A DNA stretch of 64,000 nt from Thalassotalea sp. PS06 (lineage in GTDB: Bacteria > Pseudomonadota > Gammaproteobacteria > Enterobacterales > Alteromonadaceae): positions 2,914,001-2,978,000 of the forward strand of contig NZ_CP041638.1 of the NCBI RefSeq assembly GCF_007197775.1. Reading direction: 5' to 3'. Made by a program: the position numbers and the translations under genes. A model generated the notes under the pieces. It saw only the letters and a program-made list of their open reading frames with translations, was not told the origin of the DNA and did no database searches. Each line of letters starts with the position of its first letter. Within the stretch, counting starts at the first letter, position 1. Of this stretch, positions 55,706 through 63,523 are shown one piece after another.

Positions 55706-56125
55706 TTAATCAAATGTCACGGATACAGTAAATACGTTCATTTCAATATAATTTATAAAGTTGGATAGAAATAAACTGATAAGCTCTGTTGCCGCTTCCC
55801 CTTGCAAACAACCACTGTAGATCGTGCCAATCTGCCCACTTAGAAAACATACATCTATTTCTTTAACGAGCTCAGGATAAGGTTCTCCGTGATAACTAAA
55901 ATCCGTTATATATTCGAATTGCCACAGGTTGTCAGAATTTACTAATCGAATTTCAACAGGGTGAAACCCGCCATGACTGCTTGAGTAGTTTTCATCTCTA
56001 AAATTGAATGTAATAGCACTAACATCTGGCTCAATTTTATCGATTTTCGATATTTCACTGTTAAGTATTGCAATTAGTTTTTCAGGCACAGCAAATCGCT
56101 GGCCATGGTTAAAGGTCAGTTTCAT
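55706..56125 (-). CDS. DUF2787 family protein
   Basis: A 139-residue protein with the DUF2787 core: FRDENYSSSHGGFHPVEIRL, then WQFEYITDFSYHG. DUF2787 is common on integrative elements of Vibrio and Shewanella, often next to RadC-type genes. Its function is unknown. A 31-base gap separates it from radC. Confidence 0.85.
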   Translation of the reverse strand: MKLTFNHGQRFAVPEKLIAILNSEISKIDKIEPDVSAITFNFRDENYSSSHGGFHPVEIRLVNSDNLWQFEYITDFSYHGEPYPELVKEIDVCFLSGQIGTIYSGCLQGEAATELISLFLSNFINYIEMNVFTVSVTFD

Positions 56126-56156
56126 AGTAGTTCCTTGAATTTGAAGGGGTGGTTAA

Positions 56157-56615
56157 CTAAAGCAATCCACTTTCGGCAAATGAGAGTGATTCTTTAGCGA
56201 TAATAATGTGATCCAGTACCTTAATATCAATTAAAGCCAGGCCTTTAATGATACGTTGGGTGATTTGCTTGTCAGCAAGTGATGGTTCGGATATTCCGGA
56301 TGGGTGATTATGGGCTAACACAACGGCAGCTGCATTCTTTAGAAGCGCTCGTTTAGCTACTTCTCTAGGGTAAACTGTTGCTGCATCAATAGTGCCTGTG
56401 AACATCTCTTTGTATTCGATAAGCGAATGTTGATTATCAAGAAACATTACCGCAAACACTTCATGATCTTTTGTACCAAGTCGGCACTTTAAATAGTCTT
56501 TAGCGTCACTCGAACTTGTAAATAATGGTCCATCTGCAAATCGTTTTTCAATTATTTCTATTGCTTTACTGATGACTTGTTCGTCCGTCACGGAGACTTT
56601 ATTTACATAAGCCAT
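56157..56615 (-). CDS. radC: RadC-family JAB/MPN domain protein
   Basis: A 152-residue JAMM protein. The motif is HNHPSGISEPSLAD with His102, His104 and Asp115 as metal ligands. It lacks the N-terminal HTH domains of full-length RadC, as do mobile-element YeeS/YkfG-type copies. Its start overlaps the end of the small gene at 56604-56783 by 12 bases. Confidence 0.9.
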   Translation of the reverse strand: MAYVNKVSVTDEQVISKAIEIIEKRFADGPLFTSSSDAKDYLKCRLGTKDHEVFAVMFLDNQHSLIEYKEMFTGTIDAATVYPREVAKRALLKNAAAVVLAHNHPSGISEPSLADKQITQRIIKGLALIDIKVLDHIIIAKESLSFAESGLL

Positions 56616-56783
56616 CGCCCCTCCTTAAGCGTCCAGTTTTTGTATTAAATAATCCAAAGCTTGGTTTATCAGCCAGGATAAACTAGCAAAGACACTTGCA
56701 ATCTTCGCTACGGATTCAGCCAAATAAATAATTATTGGTGATAAGAAATCGAGCATACGTTTAATGCATGAGAGTATTTGCAT
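56604..56783 (-). CDS. Small hydrophobic protein (59 residues)
   Basis: ATG 56783 has AGAGG upstream at good spacing. The peptide begins MQILSCIKRMLDFL, has a hydrophobic centre (SPIIIYLAESVAKIAS, then VFASLSWLI) and ends in WTLKEGRWLM. It overlaps the radC start by 12 bases, so translation would be coupled. It may be a membrane-binding peptide. The frame is short and unconfirmed. Confidence 0.45.
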
Positions 56784-56836
56784 GATATTTACCTCTGAAT
56801 TATCCGAAGGGTGGCCGAACCTTCGGGCGATGTTGA

Positions 56837-57457
56837 TTATGCGGTTATGCGACGAGCGAAAATATCTTTAATCCATAAAACGAAGTGTTTACCTCGTTCT
56901 ATCACTGCGTCTTTTGCACTCATGACTTTATTAATTGCGACTTTGCCATACGTCGTAAAAGTAGCGAACATCCCTCCGCTTTTAAGAGCAGCTAAAGCGA
57001 CCAAAAGACTAGCATTAGCTTTAGTCAAATATGCCGCGCCTAGTGCGAAAGCGGTCGCTCCAAGAATTTTGACCTTATCTATATGACCAGCAATAAACGA
57101 CTTTATACGGTTGTACATCGAGATGACACTTTCCATTAGGCTTTCACGAAATGATTTTTGATTCTGGTTGTAGCTACTTTCTTGGTTATTTTCGTTATTA
57201 CGGTTAGATTGGTCATTATTTTTCATAAGATTCTCCTGTTGTTCTACTAACTTACTTATTTGTTGAACTTCTTTGTAAAAAGGCATCACTGCTGCAGGTA
57301 CTACGCCAGCATTACCTATGGCTTCGTCCAGTAATACAATAAACTTGGTAATATCAACTCGATAAAGCTGCCGTAAATCTTTAGCGCTAAAACGTTCATT
57401 GTTTGCAGCGACGAAATCTACGATCTGTTTAAAGTTAATCGGTCTTTCTTGTTTCAT
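56837..57457 (-). CDS. Hypothetical protein with C-terminal membrane segments
   Basis: A 206-residue protein. Residues 1-85 form a helical N-terminal domain (NFKQIVDFVAANNERFSAKDLRQLY). An Asn/Gln/Ser-rich disordered linker follows (NNDQSNRNNENNQES). The C-terminal half has hydrophobic stretches (ILGATAFALGAAYLTKANASLLVALAAL), so it is probably membrane-bound. It overlaps the end of the recombinase gene by 23 bases, so the two are coupled. The family was not recognised. Confidence 0.6.
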   Translation of the reverse strand: MKQERPINFKQIVDFVAANNERFSAKDLRQLYRVDITKFIVLLDEAIGNAGVVPAAVMPFYKEVQQISKLVEQQENLMKNNDQSNRNNENNQESSYNQNQKSFRESLMESVISMYNRIKSFIAGHIDKVKILGATAFALGAAYLTKANASLLVALAALKSGGMFATFTTYGKVAINKVMSAKDAVIERGKHFVLWIKDIFARRITA

Positions 57458-58094
57458 GATTTAGTTCCTGTTTTAGTTCTTTGGAAACAGCAGCAATAGT
57501 CATTCTGCTGGCGCCGGTTATTTGTTGAATCTGCGTGTACGAGTGCGAGGTTTGTAGTAGCTTCTTTATTGAAAGCCACAAAGTCTTATTTCTTTTTCGG
57601 CCCTGGTACTTGCTTGGGTCCGAAGCTTTTGCCCGGGCGATCCCTTCCAGTGTTCGCTTGCGACGCAAGTCATAATCTTTTCTAGCCGTTGCTGCTAATA
57701 TATCGAGCAGCATGTTATTTACCGCTTTGAGAACAGCTCCAACGAATTCATCGTGTTGATTTTGTTGGCGCAGAGCGACATGACTCGTGGGGAGATCCAG
57801 TGATACAACAGATACACCTTTAGCTTGAATGCTTCGCTTGAGCTGCTGCCAATCATCACTATTTAGACGACTAATTCGATCGACTGACTCAATCAATATG
57901 ATGTCACCAGGTAATACTTCAGAAAGCATTCTGTTTAGTTCTGGCCTTTCCAGGCTTGTCCCTGTGAACTTTTCGAAATAATAAGAAGCTATGGTTTGAT
58001 TAAAGCTATTCGCAAACTCCAATATTTCTTTCTTAGCCCTTAACACGTCTTGCTCCTCTGTACTGACGCGCAAATAGGCACGGATAAACCCCAT
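57435..58094 (-). CDS. Serine recombinase (resolvase/invertase family)
   Basis: A 219-residue serine recombinase. AYLRVSTEEQD carries the nucleophile Ser, and IESVDRISRL the conserved Arg/Asp region. KAKASDPSKYQGRKRN leads to a C-terminal HTH (SYTQIQQITGASRMTIAAVSKEL). The length matches Tn3-type resolvases and DNA invertases. It heads the accessory operon, and a palindrome lies upstream at 58187-58205. It could invert or resolve DNA of the element, but no recombination sites have been identified. Confidence 0.88.
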   Translation of the reverse strand: MGFIRAYLRVSTEEQDVLRAKKEILEFANSFNQTIASYYFEKFTGTSLERPELNRMLSEVLPGDIILIESVDRISRLNSDDWQQLKRSIQAKGVSVVSLDLPTSHVALRQQNQHDEFVGAVLKAVNNMLLDILAATARKDYDLRRKRTLEGIARAKASDPSKYQGRKRNKTLWLSIKKLLQTSHSYTQIQQITGASRMTIAAVSKELKQELNHETRKTD

Positions 58095-58158
58095 GAGCGA
58101 TCCTCCTGGTATGATTTGGGTAATTAAATCGAACTAGTAAAGTTAGGGTGTGGCTTGG

Positions 58159-58205
58159 TACTAAAATGTACCTGCAGGGGGGGTAAGGGTATGGTATACC
58201 CTTAG
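58159..58205. promoter_or_regulatory. Two palindromes in the divergent recombinase promoter
   Basis: GGTAC-TAAAAT-GTACC (58159-58174) and AAGGGTAT-GGT-ATACCCTT (58187-58205, extendable by one pair) lie 65-110 bases upstream of the recombinase start. They may be operators or recombinase sites. The nearby HTH gene at 58813 could supply the repressor. Confidence 0.55.
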
Positions 58206-58228
58206 TAGACCAGTAATTTAGGCATTAA

Positions 58229-58255
58229 AAAAGCTCGCCGAAGCAAGCTTTTTGT
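58229..58255. terminator. Terminator-like hairpin
   Basis: AAAAAGCTCGC-CGAA-GCAAGCTTTTT pairs with a single mismatch and ends in a T run. It lies between the divergent promoters, where it would stop read-through toward the small genes. Confidence 0.6.
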
Positions 58256-58378
58256 ATACATGTTACTTATAACAAGAATAATGATTAATGTTTACAACCC
58301 TAGTCATTCGCCGCTAAATACTGCTCAATTTCTTCTTTCTTTCTATAAATTGGTTGCTTATATACTCCTATCACTAAC

Positions 58379-58415
58379 TTTCACTGTTTTTCACTAAACA
58401 TTCACCGTTTCATCA
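58379..58415. promoter_or_regulatory. Phased TTCAC repeats upstream of the small genes
   Basis: TTCAC occurs at 58380, 58390 and 58401, about one helical turn apart, with a related TCATCAC after. The face-of-helix phasing fits a multimeric protein-binding site about 60 bases upstream of the first small gene. Confidence 0.4.
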
Positions 58416-58473
58416 CTTCCGACAATTTTCCTATCGTCCTAAGATAACTCTGACGCAACAAAAGGAGAACGTC

Positions 58474-58614
58474 ATGAGTAACAACAATCACAAAGCAAAC
58501 CAAAAAAACTCGAACCCTAAAACACCAGGTACCAACCCTGCTTATCAAAAAGCACAAGACAACCGAAGTAACCAATTAAACCCTAACAACAAGCTATACA
58601 AAGGTAACAAGTAA
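58474..58614 (+). CDS. Small Asn/Lys/Pro-rich protein (46 residues)
   Basis: ATG 58474 follows AAAGGAGA, a near-perfect ribosome site. The peptide starts MSNNNHKANQKNSNPKT and is rich in Asn, Lys, Gln and Pro, hence unstructured. The next small gene starts 10 bases after its stop. The function is unknown. Confidence 0.6.
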   Translation: MSNNNHKANQKNSNPKTPGTNPAYQKAQDNRSNQLNPNNKLYKGNK

Positions 58615-58624
58615 GGAGAGCAAT

Positions 58625-58762
58625 ATGCCGAACACTTCAGATATGTCACAAGACGAGTTAGACGTATGGTCTGATATAAACAACCCAAATAATGATGCTG
58701 ATATGGACGATTGGGCTGACTGCCACAATCCCAATAACGATGACTATTTAGGGGATGAATAA
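58625..58762 (+). CDS. Small acidic protein (45 residues)
   Basis: ATG 58625 follows AAGGAGAG. The peptide is very acidic (many Asp/Asn), with two NNPNNDAD/NPNNDDY-type repeats and WSD and WADCHN motifs. It pairs with the basic 46-residue neighbour; opposite charges suggest interaction. Its stop precedes the hairpin at 58770-58799. Confidence 0.6.
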   Translation: MPNTSDMSQDELDVWSDINNPNNDADMDDWADCHNPNNDDYLGDE

Positions 58763-58769
58763 AAGTAGC

Positions 58770-58799
58770 AGCTGGTAGATAATGCGTTATCTACCAGCT
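58770..58799 (+). promoter_or_regulatory. 13-base perfect hairpin before the HTH gene
   Basis: AGCTGGTAGATAA pairs perfectly with TTATCTACCAGCT around TGCG. No T-tract follows; instead AAAGGA, the ribosome site of GTG 58813, begins at the base of the stem. It may act as a translational control element or an operator. Confidence 0.65.
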
Positions 58800-58812
58800 A
58801 AAGGATTAACTA

Positions 58813-59502
58813 GTGAATAAGAAAACAGAAGGGCCCAAGTGCAAAGATACTAAACGACTTGTTAAGCTCGCATCTGAGAGTGGAATGACAAACGCTGAGA
58901 TAGCAGTAAAAGCAGGATTAAAGGCTACATCGATTTCTCTGGTGACTCGTTGGAAACAAGGAAAAACCTTAGCAACTGAACGTCAAATGGCTTATTTTCG
59001 TAAAGAGTTTGGTGAACTATTACGCCGTCAATCTGAGAATCTTATTTCAATGGACAATGAGGGCGGAATTCGTTTCGTAAAACTAAATGGCGATGTTTTT
59101 CTAAAACACACTGTCCGCCTCCCAGTAAGCGTTGAAAGACGAAGCTCTCATATATCCCTTGCTCGGCTTGTAGCTTTGCAAAATAACGACGTATTTCATC
59201 TACTAATACAATATAGAAAAGGCTTCAACCCACAAGAGCAACGACATTCAATACGGTTAGATGATTTAGCTCATTGTGATCTTGAAGATGCAAATTGGCT
59301 AACATTCAGGTTAATGCGTAACTTAACAGGGTATCAACTAATCGAAAATATTGATCTTTTCGCAAACGACATGCGAGCTCATAAGCTTCACCCTTCTGAG
59401 ACATTTGAATTTTCAGCGCAAGAAATTCAATATTCAGTTAGAAAAAAGCTATTACATGAAGGCATGCAAGCAGAAGATATTTTTGACTTTACCCGCGAAT
59501 AA
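58813..59502 (+). CDS. HTH DNA-binding protein
   Basis: A 229-residue protein with an N-terminal helix-turn-helix (MTNAEIAVKAGLKATSISLVTRWKQG, about 25-50) and a C-terminal domain of unknown family (FRLMRNLTGYQLIENIDLF). The start is GTG 58813 with AAGGA upstream. It closes the three-gene cassette with the two tiny proteins. It may repress its own operon and the divergent recombinase operon through the palindromes at 58159-58205. Confidence 0.6.
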   Translation: MNKKTEGPKCKDTKRLVKLASESGMTNAEIAVKAGLKATSISLVTRWKQGKTLATERQMAYFRKEFGELLRRQSENLISMDNEGGIRFVKLNGDVFLKHTVRLPVSVERRSSHISLARLVALQNNDVFHLLIQYRKGFNPQEQRHSIRLDDLAHCDLEDANWLTFRLMRNLTGYQLIENIDLFANDMRAHKLHPSETFEFSAQEIQYSVRKKLLHEGMQAEDIFDFTRE

Positions 59503-59923
59503 TAGATAATCAATTGAAACCCAAAGCCAGTAAGGGGTTAACCCCCATTAATAGTTGGAATCAACAACTAAATTTAAATGTAAGCTTTGCAATGCCACCT
59601 CATCTTAACAATGAGGTCGCATAATACATTTCGGTACTATGTGATTTGCCAACGGCTAGGTGAACGGTACGCCAAGTAGCTGAAAAAATCCTTAGTAAAC
59701 AGGGATTGGGGTGGGTAAAGCCAAACCATGTTTCGACTTGAAGCATCGTTTGGCTTTTTTATCAGTGATATAAAGTTGATTGGGTTACATGGTTACATAT
59801 ACTGCAGCCCATAAAATATAGCTGTTCCAACCTTTGAAACGTAACCTTTATTGATATCACTTTTCAAACTGAGTTAGCAAAAAAATGGGCCACCACATAA
59901 TGACGACCCATGATTGCTTTTAA
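59503..59923. ncRNA. Structured intergenic region, candidate RNA, ending in a terminator
   Basis: The 420-base gap holds no supported ORF. Between 59530 and 59760 lie GGGGTT/AACCCC (around 59555-59566), ACCTCAT-CTTAACA-ATGAGGT (59597-59617), and the terminator stem at 59717-59757 with seven Ts. A short structured RNA ending there is possible. It could also be only the 3' untranslated region of the HTH gene. Confidence 0.4.
59717..59760 (+). terminator. Rho-independent terminator
   Basis: AAAGCCAAAC pairs with GTTTGGCTTT over a 21-base interior that itself can pair weakly, and six Ts follow. It ends the HTH operon or a small RNA. Confidence 0.85.
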
Positions 59924-60067
59924 TTAAGTATCTTTTCGCTTCTTCCTGCCGCGGTATTTAAACCATCTGCATTCAAACTCAACATCATCGAAATCCATTA
60001 TTACAGTCAGTGTTATAACTGCTGCAGCTGTAATGGTAGCAATACCTAAAATTTTTTGTGTATCCAT
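59924..60067 (-). CDS. Small membrane protein (47 residues)
   Basis: ATG 60067 follows GGAGAAACTT, a good ribosome site. Residues 5-24 (KILGIATITAAAVITLTVIM) form one transmembrane helix, and the tail is basic (KYRGRKKRKDT). It has one Cys in FECRW. It is the distal gene of the minus-strand replication module. The function is unknown. Confidence 0.55.
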   Translation of the reverse strand: MDTQKILGIATITAAAVITLTVIMDFDDVEFECRWFKYRGRKKRKDT

Positions 60068-60176
60068 AAGTTTCTCCATTAGTAGTTGGTGCGGCTCTTA
60101 ACCGCTTGTACAATCTAATGGGTCCCCACTAACAGATCCTTACAGTCACACCAAAATATAGGCAACAATCAGTAGA

Positions 60177-60667
60177 TTACAAGGGAGCATTTTGAGTAAC
60201 TAAAATATCGTACTTATTAAGCAAACTTATATCTTTCCCATGTTTTTGAATAAGCTTACTTTTCAAATACCCCCACTTCCCTGCTATCGATTTTTGTGGG
60301 ATTTTCAAATCCCTCATCACCTTAAACCAGTCAGAAATTAAGGCAATGTCATTACCAGATTTAAGCAATTTCTGCAGCGTTTGATACTTTTTAAAGTCAG
60401 AGTTTTTAACATAATGGTCTTTATTTCCGGAAATAGGAAAGTTAACAAGCGATTCTTCTGACCTGATAGCAATGCTATCAGACAAAGAAGGGCGCTTTGC
60501 TTTACTGGCAGGGGCAGAGTACACTCACCTGCTTCTTTGTGATACCAGTGATAGCTTGTTGAATTTCGGTTTCGTTTAGGTAAAACCACACCACCACACT
60601 CTGGGCAAGTGCCATATTGCCCAGGCTTAGCTTGAACCAACTTTTTGTTTACAAGTGCATGTTCCAT
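60177..60667 (-). pseudogene. Zinc-ribbon protein gene with probable frameshift
   Basis: The N-terminal frame (from ATG 60667) carries a zinc ribbon, TCPECGGVVLPKRN with HWYHKEAGEC following. Past about 60525 that frame turns into non-protein-like sequence, while the frame shifted by one base reads a convincing hydrophilic helical protein to a stop at 60177 (FKKYQTLQKLLKSGNDIALISDWFKVMRDLKIPQKS). A frameshift near a CCCC run around 60510-60530 would join them into about 160 residues. The alternatives are a real pair of overlapping genes (second from GTG 60524) or a sequencing error. Confidence 0.55.
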
Positions 60668-60677
60668 ATTACAGCCC

Positions 60678-61700
60678 TCACGTCTTCGCTATTTGAGCAC
60701 TTTCAAACTGGGCATATAGGTAATCATCAGTTGAGTAAACACCATCCTTGTCGATATGCGATGACCTGCTAACCGCGTCACGTAGTCTATCCACACACCA
60801 ATCAACATCTTCATCGACACCTTTAGCCTCGCATGCCCATTTGTATGCTGAGCAGGCGGCTAGAATGGGTATATGTAAACGGCCTGAATGCTCAATTTGC
60901 CACTCTTTTTTATAAAAGGCGTTCATTGGGTTTCCTTTGCTAAGCAACACCTCTGGTACTTCAGTATTTAGTGGTTGTCTTATTTTCAGTTGCTGTTCCG
61001 GAATAACAAGACTTACTGTTTGCTCTGACTTGGTAACTAAGCCTGAACGCGTTAAGTCTGCTAAGGGGTCCTCGACACCATCAAATATTGGTGCCTGAAT
61101 GTAGTTGACCTGAACAGGTCTAAATACCGCATCATCGATTAGTAACTGCTGTTCGTCAGGCAAATGTGAATACCAGCGCTTAAATTCACTGTTATCGAAT
61201 GGCATTGTCGACATAAACCAAAGGTGTAGCCGAATACCTGGCTTCATGCCTACTGAGCTACTGTATTGGTAAAAGTAACTAGCTTTATGAAAAGGGGTTG
61301 GCAGTTTCTCAATTATATATTCAGGCCACTGCTCAATAGCCATACTTTCTGGTGCTTCCACGCCATCCACATCAATGTGAATTATCTTATTGGCAGCATC
61401 GGTAAAAAGCGATTCATCGCCTCTTACTTTGCGCTGTACTTGCTCTGCTGAAGTACCTTGTTTTAGCTTACCTCTAATGACACAAGTTTGCGGTTGACGT
61501 TGCAAATCAGTTAAAGCTTTAGCTAACTCTTCAATGTTAGGTATATCAAACTGCTTAACATCGAATTTGTATGCATTTGGGTAAGGCTTAGTACCATCTT
61601 TAGTAAATATCTTAGTCATTGGTACTGCTGGTGATACTGCCTTTAATATCGTTAACGTAGCAGGTTCATTAAACTCTGCCATTAGTTTCTCTATATCCAT
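60678..61700 (-). CDS. AEP-type primase-like replication protein
   Basis: A 340-residue protein with motifs of archaeo-eukaryotic-type primases: HIDVDG (Asp110, Asp112) for metal binding, and SSSVGMKPGIRLHLWF (147-162) with His159, as in the sxH motif of mobile-element primases. A downstream helical region follows. It sits next to the SF3-type helicase but in a separate gene, whereas many mobile elements fuse the two. It probably primes replication of the element. Confidence 0.75.
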   Translation of the reverse strand: MDIEKLMAEFNEPATLTILKAVSPAVPMTKIFTKDGTKPYPNAYKFDVKQFDIPNIEELAKALTDLQRQPQTCVIRGKLKQGTSAEQVQRKVRGDESLFTDAANKIIHIDVDGVEAPESMAIEQWPEYIIEKLPTPFHKASYFYQYSSSVGMKPGIRLHLWFMSTMPFDNSEFKRWYSHLPDEQQLLIDDAVFRPVQVNYIQAPIFDGVEDPLADLTRSGLVTKSEQTVSLVIPEQQLKIRQPLNTEVPEVLLSKGNPMNAFYKKEWQIEHSGRLHIPILAACSAYKWACEAKGVDEDVDWCVDRLRDAVSRSSHIDKDGVYSTDDYLYAQFESAQIAKT

Positions 61701-61980
61701 TAGTTTTGCTCCTTCTGGTGTAGAGTTATAATAAAAAGTGCATAGTTGGCGTAGGGTTCAAGTTAAACCCTACACTTGAAAACGATAACTATGCGTTGGA
61801 GAAATAGTGAATGGTGTATAGATGTAGGGTTACTTTAAAAGTCAGCAATGCAAAACCTATATGGAACAACAACTTAAGGCATTCGACTATGCACACTATA
61901 CACCTTTGCAAAAACACTAGTGCCGAGTTAGTAAAAGTGATGTAGGGTCTAAAACATGACCATACACCACCATACACCCT
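61701..61980. other. Origin-like region between primase and helicase genes
   Basis: The gap has TGTAGGGT at 61823-61830 and 61941-61948, its complement ACCCTACA at 61767-61774, and GTAGGGTT at 61751-61758. A nested inverted repeat (GCATAGTT 61740-61747, GTAGGGTT 61751-61758, AACCCTAC 61766-61773, AACTATGC 61787-61794) frames it. GGTGTATA and TATACACC pairs and CATACACC repeats (61961-61980) add to it. Iteron-like repeats beside primase and helicase genes are typical of replication origins. Confidence 0.5.
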
Positions 61981-63384
61981 TTAGACTATGTAACCACCGT
62001 GGTCTATGTTTTCGAATGAAGCAACATTCACATCCACGTCCCTCACTGTTGCAGACCTAATTCTTGGCTCTGGCGTCAACCGATTGTAAACATTGCCAGA
62101 ATTCTTCCGCTTCTTTTCAATTTTGTTACTGAGAAACTTAGCCACTTTGTTGCTAAATGTTGTGTGGGTTAATTGCAAGTGTTTAGAGTGTTCACGCCAG
62201 GTATCAAATTGCTCAAATAAGTTCGCCGCTTTAACATCTTTTCCGAAGTGGCCGTACTCGTACATCTCATCCCACCAGACCTCGACCACATCTCGTTTAC
62301 GCTGCTCACTTTGGCTTTCTATTAATGTAGAGCGTTCTTCTTTACTCGGTTGCCAATTTATATCAACCGATTGCCAAAGCTTTACAAAATCGGTTTTGCC
62401 TATTGCTTCGACATAGCCGCTTGAAGGTACATCTATCTGGAAAAATCGTCGCGCACCTGTAGTATCAGGTATCACTTCATGTATAGGGTCATTGCTACTG
62501 CAAATAATAGTGGTTATTTTTCTGATAAAGTGCTGTTCTTCACTGCGCATTTTTCTCGGATTTAGTATGTCTGTTGTCGCAAAGTTTTTAAGGTTTGCCA
62601 TATCTCGCTCGGCAACTTTACTGATGTCATCCATGTCAGATATAAGCATCAAGCCATACTTCTTTTGGTTAAACTCATCCATCAAAGACGATACCTTGTC
62701 AGTAGCTCCTAGCTCACCGAATGGTTTTCTTAGCTCTCGACAAATAAACGTCTTACCAACGCCTTGCCCGCCATAGAAAACCGGATAAGGAACCTGTACT
62801 GAAACATCAACCTCGATCTTCGTAGCCAAGTCACTTAACCGACGCTTCGTATCCGACATCCACCACTTTATTGCTATCGTCTCTGCTTTTGATAGTCCCA
62901 AATCGCTAAAAAACTGATTAACTAGTTCATCATCAGGCTCTCCTTTTAACTTTCCCCAGGTGTCGTTTACCACTTCTTTATAAACACTTCGTTTAATACT
63001 ACGAAGCGCATTTTCAACACCTGTTCGGTAATACTCACCTTTAACACCGTTGTTTTGGCACCACTCAATATAGTCATCGAGAACCTCTTCTACATTCGAA
63101 GGTTTACCGCCTTTAGAGTAGGAAGATATGTTAATACCGACTTTAGTGTCTTCTATATACCGTTCCAATACAGACTTTGTTGTGCGTAAGTCGGATAGAC
63201 TTGCTTTGGCTGAACTTTGTGTAGCCGGAATATCACTGTACGCTAGCTGATATAGCTGCTCACCCGAAAATGTTTTTAGCGTATCCTCAGGTAACGAGGT
63301 AAACGCTTCAAATTGCGCTTGTAAAAAAGCCGGCGGTAATGTGCTGAATTGTTCTGGTGTTAAATTACTGTTTGTCGCTTCCAT
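61981..63384 (-). CDS. SF3-type/VapE-like replicative helicase
   Basis: A 467-residue helicase of the D5/VapE/DUF5906 class. Walker A FYGGQGVGKTF is near 205-213, the Walker B region GLMLISDMDD near 247-256, and sensor motif TTIICSSNDP follows. The N-terminal 190 residues are helical without known motifs. It forms a replication pair with the primase at 60678-61700. Its start overlaps the preceding small gene by 20 bases. Confidence 0.82.
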   Translation of the reverse strand: MEATNSNLTPEQFSTLPPAFLQAQFEAFTSLPEDTLKTFSGEQLYQLAYSDIPATQSSAKASLSDLRTTKSVLERYIEDTKVGINISSYSKGGKPSNVEEVLDDYIEWCQNNGVKGEYYRTGVENALRSIKRSVYKEVVNDTWGKLKGEPDDELVNQFFSDLGLSKAETIAIKWWMSDTKRRLSDLATKIEVDVSVQVPYPVFYGGQGVGKTFICRELRKPFGELGATDKVSSLMDEFNQKKYGLMLISDMDDISKVAERDMANLKNFATTDILNPRKMRSEEQHFIRKITTIICSSNDPIHEVIPDTTGARRFFQIDVPSSGYVEAIGKTDFVKLWQSVDINWQPSKEERSTLIESQSEQRKRDVVEVWWDEMYEYGHFGKDVKAANLFEQFDTWREHSKHLQLTHTTFSNKVAKFLSNKIEKKRKNSGNVYNRLTPEPRIRSATVRDVDVNVASFENIDHGGYIV

Positions 63385-63523
63385 GTGAACATCCTTCTTG
63401 GTTCGTTTCTTGATTAATTACTTCATTAATGCAATCGCGAACAACGCGTACTGCTGATTTTTTCTCTTGCTGAGACTTATTCATGATGAAAGTGAATTCG
63501 TCTTCACTAAACTGTATCTTCAT
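63365..63523 (-). CDS. Small RHH-like protein (52 residues)
   Basis: ATG 63523 follows AAAGGAAA about 11 bases upstream. The peptide begins MKIQFSEDEFTFIMNKSQQEKK and continues as a basic helix (SAVRVVRDCINEVINQ), a layout like ribbon-helix-helix regulators. It overlaps the helicase start by 20 bases. It may regulate the replication genes. Confidence 0.5.
   Translation of the reverse strand: MKIQFSEDEFTFIMNKSQQEKKSAVRVVRDCINEVINQETNQEGCSHGSDKQ

Noticed and set aside
57435..58799. A phase-variable invertible promoter at the recombinase.
   Set aside because: The palindromes at 58159-58205 are short operators. I found no pair of long inverted repeats flanking a promoter that would mark an invertible segment.
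59503..59923. A retron or diversity-generating element, suggested by the structured gap.
   Set aside because: No reverse transcriptase gene lies anywhere in the window and no template repeat pair was seen.
60338..60524. The zinc-ribbon frame continuing to 60338 as real protein.
   Set aside because: Past about 60525 its sequence turns hydrophobic and repetitive (LLCLIALLSG, then TLTLKSIKRC), while the other frame gives a normal hydrophilic protein. I treat the rest as a shadow.
61789..61977. A 62-residue minus-strand ORF in the gap between helicase and primase.
   Set aside because: It has no ribosome site and lies across the iteron-like repeats. Its sequence is hydrophobic and low in conserved features, so it looks like chance.
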